From Syngnathus acus (Eukaryota > Chordata > Actinopteri > Syngnathiformes > Syngnathidae), in the NCBI RefSeq assembly GCF_901709675.1, contig NC_051088.1, positions 23,068,193 through 23,132,192 on the forward strand: a stretch of 64,000 nt of DNA, written 5' to 3'. Below are positions 1 through 16,373 of the stretch, in pieces. The first letter of the stretch is position 1; the number at the start of each line of letters is the position of its first letter. A program made the translations under genes and the position numbers. A model generated the notes under the pieces. It saw only the letters and a list, made by a program, of their open reading frames with translations. It did no database searches and was not told the DNA's origin.

Positions 1-298
1 AAGATACTAATTTGCTGCTTGCCCAAATGTATTCTCAAAACTCGGCCGTGTGTGTCCTCAATGGCTGTAAAATATCAGCCGCTCTCGGTGAGATGAACGC
101 ACACACAGAGCGGCAAAGAAATGAAGCAGTGTCCAATTAAAAAAAAAAAGTCGTCTTGTGGGGCCCATGGTGGTTTTTGGGACATTTGAATGGACATTCA
201 TACTCACCCGCCATGTTAATTATTTTTTTGAATTACTTTGTGAATATGTTTCTGAACTAGTATTGGGGGATTTCAATAAGGCACCTGGGACAACTACG

Positions 299-605
299 AG
301 GGTCCTCTGTACCCGGAAGTAGTAGACAGCCAGCGGGAGTTTCGCCGTGTCTGACTGTAACTGCCGCTGTGTTTCAGGTGAGTAACGCTGTTGAAATGAT
401 GAAGATCAGAACTCGCAATACTGCTGGTAGTCGGAGCTAATTATTGTTTAAGAATATGATACATACGGTTATTGTTGTACAATGTATGATTTTGCGTGTG
501 TGTGATGTTTGTAACGGGTCCTCCGTACCCGGAAGTAAGTTGACAGTGAGCGGGAGTTTCGCCGGGTCTTGATTGTAACTGCCGCTGTTACGCTGTGTGT
601 TTCAG
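299..605. repeat. Tandem duplication with ETS-like sites
   Basis: Two diverged copies, about 299-379 and 515-605, lie about 217 bp apart. Each carries a GTACCCGGAAGTA core (ETS/GABP-type CCGGAAGT), then a CGGGAGTTTCGCCG block, an AACTGCCGCTGT block and a TTTCAG end. The first copy runs into GTGAGT, which looks like a splice donor. This could be a duplicated promoter or first exon, but no gene in the window is clearly joined to it. Confidence 0.6.
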
Positions 606-3565
606 TAAATTTATTATTTTGACAACGTTTTCGCGTCCATGCGTGCGACACAATTTTACCTCGAAAGGTTTTCAAACAAAAGAATCGGCCCGTTGGCGGA
701 TCGGTAAGGCGAATGAGTTCTCCGTGGGCTCTTAGTGTCCACGTTGACATTTGATTGTAAATAATCCACTGGTAGTCCTCCAGAAGGGAGGGACTTGGCA
801 AAAAGCTTCCACAATCTGCTGCCGCTTCTATCCAGATAACGAACCCACGTTCTCAGCCCCAGGATATCATCTTAACAGCCACATGTAAATCGTGCGAGTG
901 GGCACACGCCGCTGATGGATGGATGGGGAAGACCTTGGAGCCAGCCGTGAGGCGTTTTCACAGATGGATTAACATGTCTTCCAGCGTAAGGTCAATGTGT
1001 CCCGTGACGGTGGAGCGAAGCCACTCGCACAATACAAAATTACAGCGTGCGTCCACTTGAAGGCAACTAGACATCTTCCGCAAATTGGTGCTGGACATTT
1101 GGATTCCTCTTGCTTTCTCCTTCACGTGATGGATGGCCATTTTCTGCTGATGATCCAGGAAAGCTTGACTTGATACGCCGCACGTGGGTGTTTGCTTGCT
1201 GTTTTAGTCCAAATGGAAAGGAGCAGCTTGCGCTGGAGCAGCAGCGCGTGAGCTGATCATTCCCCAGCCCAAATCTCCCTCCACTATGCTGACCTCCAGC
1301 TTGTGAACAAAAGCGTGAAATGAAACAATTCCCCAGTTACACGGATCCCTTGAGGCCCACGCATCTGACTTGAGACATTTCTGCTCCAGCGAGCCAGCCA
1401 GCCAGTCAGGGAGCGGTGCGCGTCCACCGCGATGGCCGCTTTAGGTCAAGCGGGCTACCGACAAAAGTAGAAAAACATGCAGCTCAGAAACAATTTTGGG
1501 AACAATGCAAAAGGTTCCATCTTGTTTTGTATTTCCACTTTGGTGCGTGTGCGAAGAATGAGTCAGGGGCCGGCTTATTGATTCCAAAGCGTTCGCTAAT
1601 CAGGCCGTGTGATGGAAGATGTAAATTGCTTGTTGTTCAATTTGTCGGCGCTCTGCTCCTCCCGCCGTCATCGACAGTCCAAACACACACGGCGCCTGGG
1701 AAGAATAATATCGCAATGGTTCCTCATCACTTCGCAACAGTGCCTGCCCGATTGAGAGCGCGACTCCGCCTTCTTTCTTTCAGCTTTTCTCCCCCGAGGC
1801 ATCGGTGTGTTCCGTGACTGCTCGGCCCGCCCATGGCGGCCACCGTTAACCTTCTTGGCAGTGTTCCGAGTGGGGACTGACGCCGTTTTCAAGTGCACAC
1901 CCGTCATTTGTCAGATCTGTATTGAGATAGACAGTAAGATGGCTGTGACAACTTCGGCAATTCATTTGCTTAATTTTCTCCCCTTTTACGGTTTTGATTT
2001 CTGCTCCGGGAGCGCCCGAGCGGCTGTGGGAGCCGTCGCGCTCCTTTGGATCACCGGCGTTCGGCTCGGCGGTGTAATAAGGTGCCATCAAATCCAAATG
2101 AATCATTGATTTGAAGCTGGGAAGGGAAAGGAAGTATGGGCCAAATAGCCAAACATTGGCATTCATAAATGGTAAAAAATATTTCAGCATGTAAACGCCG
2201 ATTCCGCCAGCACAGAAGAAAAGCGCCGTAAGCGCCTGCATCCATTTTTCACTCGAGAGCATGAATATTTCAAGGATGAGTGACACATCCAGTGAAGAAT
2301 GAAAAGGACCAAGGAGTGCGGGAGGCTGCGGATGGATGTAATCACATTTACTTTTGCACATTTCAAAATGACACAAGCCAAATCACTTCTCATATATTTT
2401 CATCATTTCTTCCTCCCCCTCCCATCTTGAGTTTGGTTCAAATCCTCGTCATCTCCACATGACATCAGTGGCAACCGGACTGTTTGGATTGTCATTACAG
2501 CTCTCACCTGGGCGCCCTGCATGGGTTCTACTTTCTCCGATTAAACGTCTGGAGAGAGAAAGCTTGCGTTTTTGCATTTTCGCTCTCATCTCCCAGCATC
2601 ATTTGCGGCACTGAAGGAGCGAGTGGCCGTATCGCTTTCCGGAGGCGGCCGGAAAGTCTCTTTGCTGCTCTGCGCAAATGAGATAGCAAATGTCACGCCG
2701 GCTGAGGCACGGCTTGTGAAAAGCGCACCAGGTTGCCAACAATCGCTGGCAATGGAAAAGCAGGACCTCTTTGTTTGACATTCTTCAATCTCGTTAATTC
2801 TTTGCTGTGCTGTAAAAAGCAAGGTGGGGCTGCAAAGCACGATGCTGACGATGACGTTGCCTCCTACTGACGGGCTTTTAATCACTGCTCCAAAGCGATA
2901 TTACAGTAGGTGGATGCACACGCATCGTCCTGGTTGTGGCGAAAGCGTCATCAATACGAAGATATTCCTCAGCTCATTGAATAATTGATATCCCCGCACA
3001 GTCTGGCTGGGAGTGAAATAAGATGTAAGCATATTAAAAAGTTGCCAGAGCAAAAGGATGGCTGAAAATGAAAAGGGAGCCCAAGGGATTGGACAAATGA
3101 GGAGGTTGGGAGTGGGCGAAGCAAAAAAAAAGGAGCAGCAATGGAGGAGGTTTGATGTCCATTTTCCGAACAACAATACTGGACTTCAAGTCTTGTCCCC
3201 TTAATTTTTCTTTTTATCTTTGTGGAGTGCGGCCTTCTTCTTGACACATTGTGGCTGCGCCCTGTGTCCATTGCAACATGACTGGCTGGCTAGTTGAAAG
3301 CTTTCTGTGGCCTTGATTTTACATTGACCTTCTCACCCTGGCGCCTGTTGATTTCAGCCAGATGTGCGCGTTGGTGCCAAAACATGTGATTGGCACATTT
3401 AAGCGGATTTGGCGACGAGTGGCTCGCATCCATCATTGCTGACGCCCAAGCCAGCAATGTTTTTTTTTTTTTTCTCTCCTACTCCCATGAATTCGGAGGA
3501 AGGAGTGGAGGAAAAGGCGCTTATTCTAAAGACTATTTCCCTTCCTCGAGCCCACATGGCAAGTT

Positions 3566-3591
3566 CCCCCCCCCCCCCCCCCCCCCCCCCC
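3566..3591. repeat. Poly-C/poly-G homopolymer (26 nt)
   Basis: An uninterrupted run of 26 C. Similar long runs occur elsewhere in the window (31395-31412, 52100-52118, 56727-56746). Such runs are length-unstable and G4-prone on the G strand, and they are error-prone in assemblies. Confidence 0.9.
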
Positions 3592-3917
3592 TCCATCCCC
3601 TCGCCGCCTGTGCACGCTCTAAAACATTCATATGCTTATGGCTGTCTGCTGATGCTTTTTCCTTTCAATTATTTAGTGAGCAAATGCAGGAACAATCTAA
3701 TTGAAATGAAGGCAAGTCAGTTGGAGCTGAAACTTTTTTTTTTTTTTTCTTCCCCCCCCCCTCTAAGAAAAATGCTTTTCCATCGCTGCGCTCGCTCTTC
3801 CTTTATTGTCTTTGACTGCATGCATTTTTTATTCATATTAGTCTGCAGCGCAACTGCCCGCAAGTGCAGCCACCTTAATTAATTCGAGATGGCTCGCTGG
3901 AACCTATTTGTCAAGTG

Positions 3918-3962
3918 TGTGTGTGTGTGCGTGTGTGTGCGTGTGTGTGTGTGTGCGCGCAG
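3918..3962. repeat. GT/GC dinucleotide microsatellite
   Basis: Alternating TG repeats with occasional GC units, a simple-sequence repeat and potential Z-DNA tract. No gene function is implied. Confidence 0.85.
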
Positions 3963-4873
3963 GCAGCAGAGTGTGCTATGCAGTGGTTTCTAAGATTAAG
4001 ATCAAATAAAGATTGCTGAAGGAAATGAAAAAAGAGCATCTATGAAGAAAAAGATGTATTAAATCACCCTGGAAAGTGAATTCAGAGCTGCGTTTGAAAA
4101 AGAAAAAACAATAACACATTGAGAAAAGTTTGAGATCGGCTGTATGCATCAAGCACTGACAAATATTTTTCAGCATTTGTGTTTTGCTGACTTTTGGGAC
4201 CGGACTCAAACACTGAGGCCTTTTTTGCATCTGCCTTGCGTCGATATGAGACGTTGAGTGCCTTTGGGTTGGTGCGCTTGCCTACTTATTATTCTTAGCC
4301 ACGACGTGACAACGTTAAAGGTACGGATGACATGCTGGCTAGGCTGACAGTGAAAAAATTTTTAAATGAGCGCGAGCGAGCGCACAAACACAAGTATGAC
4401 AGTGCTCCAATCAGAATGACGCGTTTGAGGCACAAAGGGTCTTTTCTTTTCCTTTTATACCTCAACTTTGTTTCAGCTCCCAGCCTCCATCCAAAACGAT
4501 CAGCTGTCAATTACTTTCAGATGCTTATGCAAAATGGAGCTCATTACCTGCAGTGACCGCCGCTGCGCTGTTGTCATGAGTTCCCGTGAAGAACGCTGAG
4601 TGCCAGGCTCTGCAATTTTTCTAATTTGTTCCCTTTTCCTTGTCTGACAGGAGTGTTTGCCGCCTCTGATGCTAATCGTGAGACTTTTCAGCAAAGTCGT
4701 CCATCCCGTAAGATTCCCCATCTCAGCTCTGCCCACTCTGACGTCTCTTTTGTTTGTGGTGAAGATGGGTTCCCTCTCTGGAAGGCAGATGAGGGCAAAC
4801 AAGAGCAGAAAGTCGCCTCGCAAGTGCAGGTGGTCAATGAGAGACGGAGGTATGTTCCCTTGGCTTTTGAGGC

Positions 4874-4879
4874 TTTATT
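4874..4879 (-). terminator. Putative poly(A) signal of tafa3
   Basis: AATAAA on the minus strand (TTTATT on plus), 461 bp beyond the tafa3 stop. It is the first canonical hexamer I noticed downstream of that gene, so a 3' UTR of about 0.5 kb is inferred. Confidence 0.45.
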
Positions 4880-5339
4880 CGTTGCCTAGAATACGTTTGA
4901 AAACACGCACCATTTTGACATGGAGAGCAGAACATCTCACGTGATAGCAATCTGAGCTTAAACACAAAGAAGAAAAACAAAAAGGTGGTCAACCACAAAC
5001 TAGTTCAGGTAAATAATTCCTACAAAGGCGGCGCTTTTTCAGAGGTGGGGGGGGGACACAATTTGACAAAATGTTCAATTTGATGGCGTTCGAAATCCAA
5101 AGGCCAACCATTGGCCGTGTTTCTGCGGAACGCCACGGGGGAGAATACGTCTGTCTGTCTGGCTGGCTGGGGAAAAAAAGGACTTTTGCCCAGCTGCCGC
5201 TTCCCTCGGTCCGGGAGGTGGCGTCAGGCGGCCCTTTGCGGCCGAGCGCAAGTTTGGGCCGCGCAAAAGTCCGGGCTGCCTCGGCGGCCGCCGTTCCTAG
5301 CTCGGGGCAAATCTTCATCAGCAAAGGCGTCTTCTTCGA

Positions 5340-9581
<4,242 letters not shown>

Positions 9582-9582
9582 T

Positions 9583-12500
9583 CTGCCACAAAAAGAGGAC
9601 ACACACTTTGTCAGAGACATCCAAAAATACTTGTGACCACATGAAAAAGGCCAAGGAGATGCGTGCAGGCCATTCCATTAAATCAAATGTCTACGCTACG
9701 AAAATTTTTGAAACGTCGGCGCCTTTCACAAACACACTCCAGCAGACGCTTTGATCTCGGCACCGTCCACCCACGCTGGCTCTTCCGATGTTGCTTTCAT
9801 GACAGAGAAAAAGAGTTGCGGGTGATTGTTGGAGAAAGCGAGCCACTCTCAGATGAGTTGTGCAGTCTGTTCCTTTCTTTTAATTAGTCCCGTTGGAATG
9901 CGCCCCCCCGCCCTCACGCCTCGTCAGCCTCCTCTCGATTGCGCCGCTTCGCGTTTGTCCTCCCAAAGGTTTGCAGCGGAAAGAGATTCAAGATGTCCCT
10001 GCACAATAATAACCCGCAGCAACACTCGTTCAAAAACGAATATACGTTTATACTGGAATATACGCATCCAGATTTTGTGGGCGTGGCTAAAACGGCGCCA
10101 AGTCCAAGTCGGGTGCCTGCATGCGCTTGGTCATGCTCTTATTTGTCAGACTCCATCAGAATGCACATCACAGACTTGACGTTGGATCTTTCAAATGAGC
10201 TTTTGCCTCTTCCTGCCATCACGTGCGGCCCCGACACATTTCCAAAGCTGGATTCCACCCATGGGGGTCACACTCCCTCCCCCCGATTGCTCTCTCTCGT
10301 TCCCTCTGCTAACCTGGGGAACTGCTTTCACCTGAAGCTAGAGTCAGGATGTCACTACAAATAGGTCGTAGGAGTGCGGCTGCTGACAGTGCAGATCCAG
10401 GTCAGGTGTGCCCAACACCATCACGTGTGGCGGGTTCTTGTTGCTTTGAATCTCCAGCGAGAATTGCTGCGATGGCACGGCACGGCGGCTTGGTCTTCAT
10501 TCCAACATGGAGAGCTTTTCTCATCTTGTTTGCCAAAACTTCAGCGCCATTTCCCTGCCCTAGAAGCAAGAATCATTTTCTAAATCAAGCATCTGCTCGG
10601 GCGCTCTCCGTTGGCACTGCTCGCTGTCTGTGCGGGCGCGGCGGGCAGGTTTGGCTGAGGCTCACACGCTCGCCATCGGCCCAAAATAGTTGGATGTCAT
10701 GCATCCGTCTCTGGACAGCTCATCTCTCCTGCCCCTCCCGTCTCATCCCGGCCCGGCCGCAGCATTTCCAACGATTGACTTTTCCACACCTGGAACTTGG
10801 GACAAGCATCTTGGACATAGCTGAACGAAAAAGTGACAAGGGCAGAAATTCAGAGAGCAACTGAGGAGGCAGATAAAAAGGAGTGAAGAGTGGCGCGGTT
10901 TCATTGTCGTCTTGCGTTTGATTGGACGAGGCCCCATCTGGCCCCAGAGCGACCCTGCTCTGGCTCTCGTTCATTTTTGCTGCGTGCTCAGAAGAGAACT
11001 CTTATCGTTTGTTTTTTCCTCTTTTGTGGGCTGACCTTTAATTGGGACAAAATTAGAACTAAAGCGCCGTCCAAAAGAGGTCCTTTGGGTTGCATAGTTC
11101 CAAACAGGGTGGATTTCCTGATGAATCCTGCATCCAGCCTGCCCAATATTGACATCTGGAGCCTGACTGTGACCTTTTGCGGCTGCTTTGCTTGTGCAGA
11201 TCCGCTCCCTCCATCTGGCCACATGTTAGCCACACTCTCTGTAATTTGACTTTGGAGGATTTGCTCGCCGCCGATATCTTTGCAAAGCATGACAGACTGA
11301 CGATACTAGTGTTTATTGGCGAGGATTCCTCCGGCCGACACACTAAACACTGTCCCCGTCTCCGCAAGAGTGCCATCGGCCATTGCGCAACTTTGCTGTT
11401 CAAATGAAGAGTTGTGTATCGCTCCAATGTCAACCTTTTGTTTTCTAACATCATCCTAAATGCAGCAGGAGACGAAAGCAGATGTGACATTCTCGCTGAA
11501 AATTGGATTCACGTATTTGCAGTGATTGTAAAAGCCGCACCGCTCGTGACCGGATTGCATCAGCAGAGTAAATCTCGGACAGAAATTGTTCACAGCTTCA
11601 CTCATCTCCCAAATCCCTCGCTCGGCATATTAGGGCACACTGAGCGAGAGGCGCTTGCAAAAAAAACTCGACGGGGGCATCGAGCGCTGTGCGAGAGCCA
11701 TCGGACCCATTTCGCGGGGAAATCGAGCATCCCTGAAGGAGGCCGCGACAGGGAATACAATTTTTCTCAAATCTACCAAAACATCCATGTTCTTATTTCC
11801 ACCAGTGTGCGCTCATCTCGGCTTTTGTAAAAAGAAAAGGGAGAAGCGCAGAGCGAGAGTTTGCCAGACAAGCTTGGCGTTGCAGGAACACTCAGCAGGC
11901 AGCTCTTGGCGACTGCTTCAAAGCAATAGAGCAGAAATCCATCTTTTGCAGTGTGCCCAAACACACACACTGGCTCAGACCCGCATCGGCGCTCGCTCGA
12001 TAGCAAACACAAACAGCTTCGCCGCACCAACCAAACGCAACATTTCCTCTGCTCACTTCACACACACAAACACACACACATTATTCATGCATGGGTGGGT
12101 CTGTTCCACTAGGTTGCCTTTCAAAGTGCTTTTGTAATTGCCCCTATATTGTCAGCATTGATTTGCCCTCCACAAACACGGCCACAGCATCATCTTGCTT
12201 GGAAATTTGCCTTCATAATCAGCTGTAAATGATTTTTTTTTTTGCACCATGTGGTGGCCATGAATTGCACTCAGCTCGCAAGCAGCATTGTGGCAGTCAA
12301 CATTTTCTCCCCAAAAATTCTGTTCTGCTAGCGTAATGCTAAGGCCGAGCATCTGTTGCTGCGGCGTTCTTACACACGCACACTACCTCGGGTCAAAGAA
12401 AAATACTTCCACTTCTGCTCCCTTAACAAGAACACAATTCATTGAATATGTACATTTTATCATCTGCACGGCGGCCATGTTCCATCATTGGTCATATTAG

Positions 12501-12949
12501 GAGGGGATTAGTAAGAAAACCCATCTTAAGGATGCGATCCGTGTTCCCGCACAGCGCTCGCTCGTATTACTGTCAGCTCGACCTCCTGAGCAGACTGGGA
12601 CCGGGCACGGGGAAAGTCACTGGACACCCAAGGCGCGCTTGCAGCTCAGCGTGGATCCCGTTACCTCATCTTTCAAAGTGCCGCTAGCCGTGTCACCACA
12701 AGGGGCTCCGTTTCAGTCCAAAAAGTAGAGATTTGCCATTCAAGCACAACAACTGGTGGCTCCGCTTCAAAATAACAAAACGAAGTGAGCGACAGCTTGT
12801 TTACGAACTTTCTAGTCACTTTCCACGTCACGGCGCCCAAAATGGAGCTTTGCCCCATGCATCCATGTGTGACCCCCCCCTACCTACCTGCTGGTGCGAT
12901 GCGGTGTGGTCTGGTTCTGTTAACCCCGAGAGCAGACTTGTGTCCTCAT
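9583..12949. other. Upstream tafa3 intron or 5' flank, no coding seen
   Basis: The acceptor directly before 9582 shows that tafa3 has at least one exon further upstream (higher coordinate), so this stretch is probably intronic. I find no exon with recognisable protein on either strand. A short CA-rich tract lies near 12058-12080. Confidence 0.4.
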
Positions 12950-14900
12950 AGCTGCTGCGCTCTCCGCGAAGGAAGTCGCGCTCTCATCCCCGCTCGCCTG
13001 ACGTACGTGGGCGAGGAGCGACATCAACATTCGACTCCAAAGCCAGGCGAGCTGCAGAGACGCCGACTGGGCACCCACCGACTGCTTTCCCCGCTTAGAA
13101 GGAGGGGGGAAAAAAAGGTCCACCCACAAAAAGTCCCTTCCTCTTTGGATGGGAGCGCGACAAACTTAGTTATCAAGTCCGACGGCAATATCTGCTGAGT
13201 TCAAGCCGCTCATCAGGCTTTGCTGCGTGCACAATCCTTCTCGCTTCCTGCAAACGACGGAACGGGACAGTCCTGACAGATGCGTGCTGCTTTTCCGAAG
13301 AGACGGGGCTTCTGCTTGTTTGCCCTCCTGCAGATGAGGATGAGTGAGAGGCTGACTGTGCGCGACTGTCGGTGCCCATAGTCTAGCGAGGGGAACAGCG
13401 CCCTCTAGCGGCCCTATGACAAAACAGCTAACCGCAGTCAATCAATGTACAGTTCGATGCATGGACTGAGCGATCAACTTTCCCCAGTGAAATGAACTGA
13501 ATGTTAAAAATCTTTGTATTAGGTGTGCATCATGGACATTTTATTTGAATGATGTTCAACATTTGAGTGTTGTCCACGTGTGGGGTAATTTTGCTTTCGA
13601 CTTTAAAACCGTTAAGTTCTATAGTATTCATAAACGATATAATAATTTTATTCGAACTGGTGGAGGCCGTTCCAGTGAAGATGTGTCTAGAATGTCTGCA
13701 ATGCAAATTTAATGACGTATGCTGCCGCGAGCGCTAATGAGAGTCTGGAGAAAGGCTCACGTTCAGACACGCGAGAGCATTCCATCCATTAGCAATGCGG
13801 AACGGGACTGCCTTTCATGATCTTTGCAGCTTTGAACGAATTAATCCCTTTGAACAGTTAGATCTTTGGTTGAAAATGAGGAAAAGACGAGATGAGAGAA
13901 AGAGAGCGCTTGGGGGGGGGCGGTCTGTCGGTCGGTCGCCCCCTGCTGTTATCTGACATAAAGTCTCGGTTACCGAGGGCAGCGCCGCTTTTTAACCGAA
14001 CTTACTGCCTTTGATAAATGAACCAATCGAAGTTTTGTTTTTTTTCCCTTTAAACTCCAGATCTTGCAGATGGAATGAAATAAAAGCAAGTAATAAGAAG
14101 CCGAGCGGCTGACGCGTCAGAAGCTCTGCATTCAAAAGGATACGCCTTGTAAGATACATTTTAGCAAGAAGAAGAACAATAAATGAAAGTCAAACGGTGC
14201 TTCCAAAGTGCGGGATGTCACCCCGAATTCACATTGCTGGCTCTTTGACGACTGTAAATGTGAGTGTGTGTCGTGCGGCAAATGGTTCGGGGGGGTCTCC
14301 GGAGGCCCAGCGTGCGGTCCTTAACTTTGAGCTGTTTTGCAGTTGACTCGGACGACAAACAAAATTCATCGGACAACTCTGGCCGGCTCTCGGCAACGCC
14401 GGACCGTGTTGAAGTCGCGCGCGTCCATGCGGCGCTAATGCGGTCACAAAGCAAAGCGCCTCTCGGAGGGGACGCCCTATCTTTGCGGACACAGACTGCC
14501 ACCAAGGTCTGCGTTTGGCGTCTGAAAATGCCTGCGGGTGTCGCCGGCCAACCCGAGCGAGCGTGTTGACAAAGGACGAGCTGAGGCAGCCGACATGCGT
14601 GCAAATGCCACCCATCCCGGCGGGGTCGGGTTGCCTTTTCACGCCTTCCAAGGAGCTCTTCCCGCCGTGACTCTGTTATCTTGAGGCCCACATGTCCGCA
14701 CTGAGGCTTCCGCCAGTTCACATAGCGCATAACCAATCCCACCGGTTCGGGATTAGGGGGGTAGCCTGTCCACCGACACCACTCGAAGCCACCACGAAGG
14801 CTTGGAAGGCAAGATAGATCGGAGACGGCCGGCGGCAAAGACAGACAACTAAGCCGGACGGAAAGGAAAGGAGAGATCGGTAAAAGAGTTTTTGTAAAGT
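12950..14900 (-). promoter_or_regulatory. CpG-rich region, candidate tafa3 promoter/5' UTR
   Basis: CpG-rich patches at about 12.95-13.40 kb and 14.22-14.85 kb contrast with the AT-richer surroundings. The second patch is open in one minus-strand frame (14218-14838), which fits high GC content better than a real protein. Because tafa3 needs an upstream noncoding exon on this strand, one of the patches is a reasonable promoter candidate. This is inferred from composition only; no TATA box or start site could be fixed. Confidence 0.3.
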
Positions 14901-15089
14901 GACTGTACTTTATGAAACACGGATTCTACGACCAAACCGAAGCAGGAAAACGCGTCTCGCAGGAGACTTGTACCAATATTTATTTACTGCTCTTGAAATT
15001 TCTATGACTCTACAAACAACTGCTACAGATCAATAAAGGAAAAAGAATACCTTTAATGACATTAAGATTTTGAGCCGGTCGTCAAAATC

Positions 15090-15300
15090 GTCGTCAAAAG
15101 GTGAGTGAACGGATTCGTTCAAAAGAACAAATCTCTTCAGTGAACGAGTGAACGAATCACTTCCTAAAGTGATTCGTTCTTTTTTCAGTTCATATGACTT
15201 CAACCAGTAGGTGTCGGTAATGCCCATTGAAGCTGGTGCCACCTCGCTGTAGAACAAAACGAAGAAGAAAATGACGTAACTTCCCGTTCACGAACGAGTC
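15090..15300. mobile_element. GAACGAATC-type non-autonomous DNA element
   Basis: Clustered direct and inverted GAACGAATC/GATTCGTTC words are followed by AGGTGTCGGTAATGCCCATT and GAAGCTGGTGCCACCTCG. I recognise this as the style of a common fish interspersed repeat. Related words occur again at about 17.93-18.00 kb, on the other side of the palindrome array. Class is uncertain (hAT-like is a guess) and the borders are approximate. Confidence 0.5.
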
Positions 15301-15779
15301 GTGGATTGCATTTCCTGTTTACCAACTGAGCGGATTTGCATTTCCAGTTCATCGCGACAACGGATCAGTGAGGGAACCAATCCTGACTTTCGCGGACGAG
15401 GCAATGGGTCAACTGCCTTCCCGTGGATCAACGGATCAGTCAGTGAACGTGTTGCGCCTCCTTGCGTGAACAGTTCAGTGAAGCAACGTGAGCCAGAATG
15501 TAGATAAACGATTTGCCAAGGAAAGAAAGAACCACACACTGAAACACCACTTCTTTTGTGTTCGTTTTCTCCAAGCTAACGGCTAACTTTATTGCATGAA
15601 AGGATGCGCCGTTATGCAACAGCGGGGAGATTATGCTTCTCTTTGGGTAATCTTTATTTTATAACACAGTAGTTTTTAAATAACGTGTATGCATATACAC
15701 GCCTAAATATTGTTATCCAATATATCTATTATTATATTATTATAATTTTTTATTAATTATTATTTTATTATATTATTAT

Positions 15780-15932
15780 TATCCATCCATCCATTTTCTG
15801 AACCGCTTAGTCCCCACGGGGGTCGCGGGAGTGCTGGAGCCTATCCCAGCCGTCATCGGGCAGTAGGCGGGGGACACCCTGAACCGGTTGCCAGCCAATC
15901 GCAGGGCACACAGAGACAAACAACCATAACAT
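15780..15932. repeat. Common teleost interspersed repeat
   Basis: Contains CCATCCATTTTCTGAACCGC, GGTCGCGGGAGTGCTGGAGC, CTATCCCAGCCGTC, GGCGGGGGACACCCTG and CCAATCGCAGGGCACAC in order. I recognise this run as a very abundant dispersed repeat of percomorph fish genomes. It has no coding capacity, and it follows an AT-rich TTATTA microsatellite. Confidence 0.75.
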
Positions 15933-16373
15933 TAAATGCCGCTAAAAAGGGATGATTATGTCTGTGTATGTTCTTCTGTGAGTTTTTACCTTGTATTTTT
16001 TTATCTTTTTATTCTATTCTATTTATTTTTTATTTATGCACTGATCGGTTGGCACTTTTTAAATTTCGTTGTACATGTGTGACAATGACAAAGATCTATT
16101 CTATATCTACTGCAATTTCACATTAGATTGCTGGTTTAAAATTTACTTTTATTATTATTATTATGACTATTATTATTATCATTTTAATAAACATGTTAAA
16201 ACTTGACTGGTGTTTTTATTCCTTGTTTTTATGTTTTTGGGCATGAAAACTTACAAATCTGCCTTATATGACAATATGCATGTGTTTTATGTTGTGTATA
16301 TGTGTTGATGTCCCCCAAAATAAAGAGCAAGCAGTCAAATACACATTCTTGACACGTACAAAATGAATAAAGC

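Larger units (their letters stand above)
606..4873. other. Gene-free stretch downstream of tafa3
   Basis: I see no exon chain here with splice sites and recognisable protein. It contains a 26-base C run at 3566-3591, T-rich and C-rich tracts near 3735-3765, and a GT/GC microsatellite near 3918-3960. Open frames on the minus strand at 958-1140 and 1846-2376 have no homology I recognise and are not supported as genes. Confidence 0.5.

Noticed and set aside
469-1140. Minus-strand open frames near the ETS duplication
   Set aside because: The frames read like plausible peptide in places, but no continuous exon chain could be built and no homologue is recognised. Stops interrupt between the pieces.
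1846-2376. 176-codon minus-strand open frame with a hydrophobic stretch
   Set aside because: No family recognised, no splice context and no start context. Chance openness is the simpler view.
14218-14838. 206-codon open frame on the minus strand
   Set aside because: It lies in a CpG-rich patch where stop codons are rare, has no protein similarity I recognise, and overlaps other open frames on both strands. Better read as 5' UTR/promoter sequence of tafa3.
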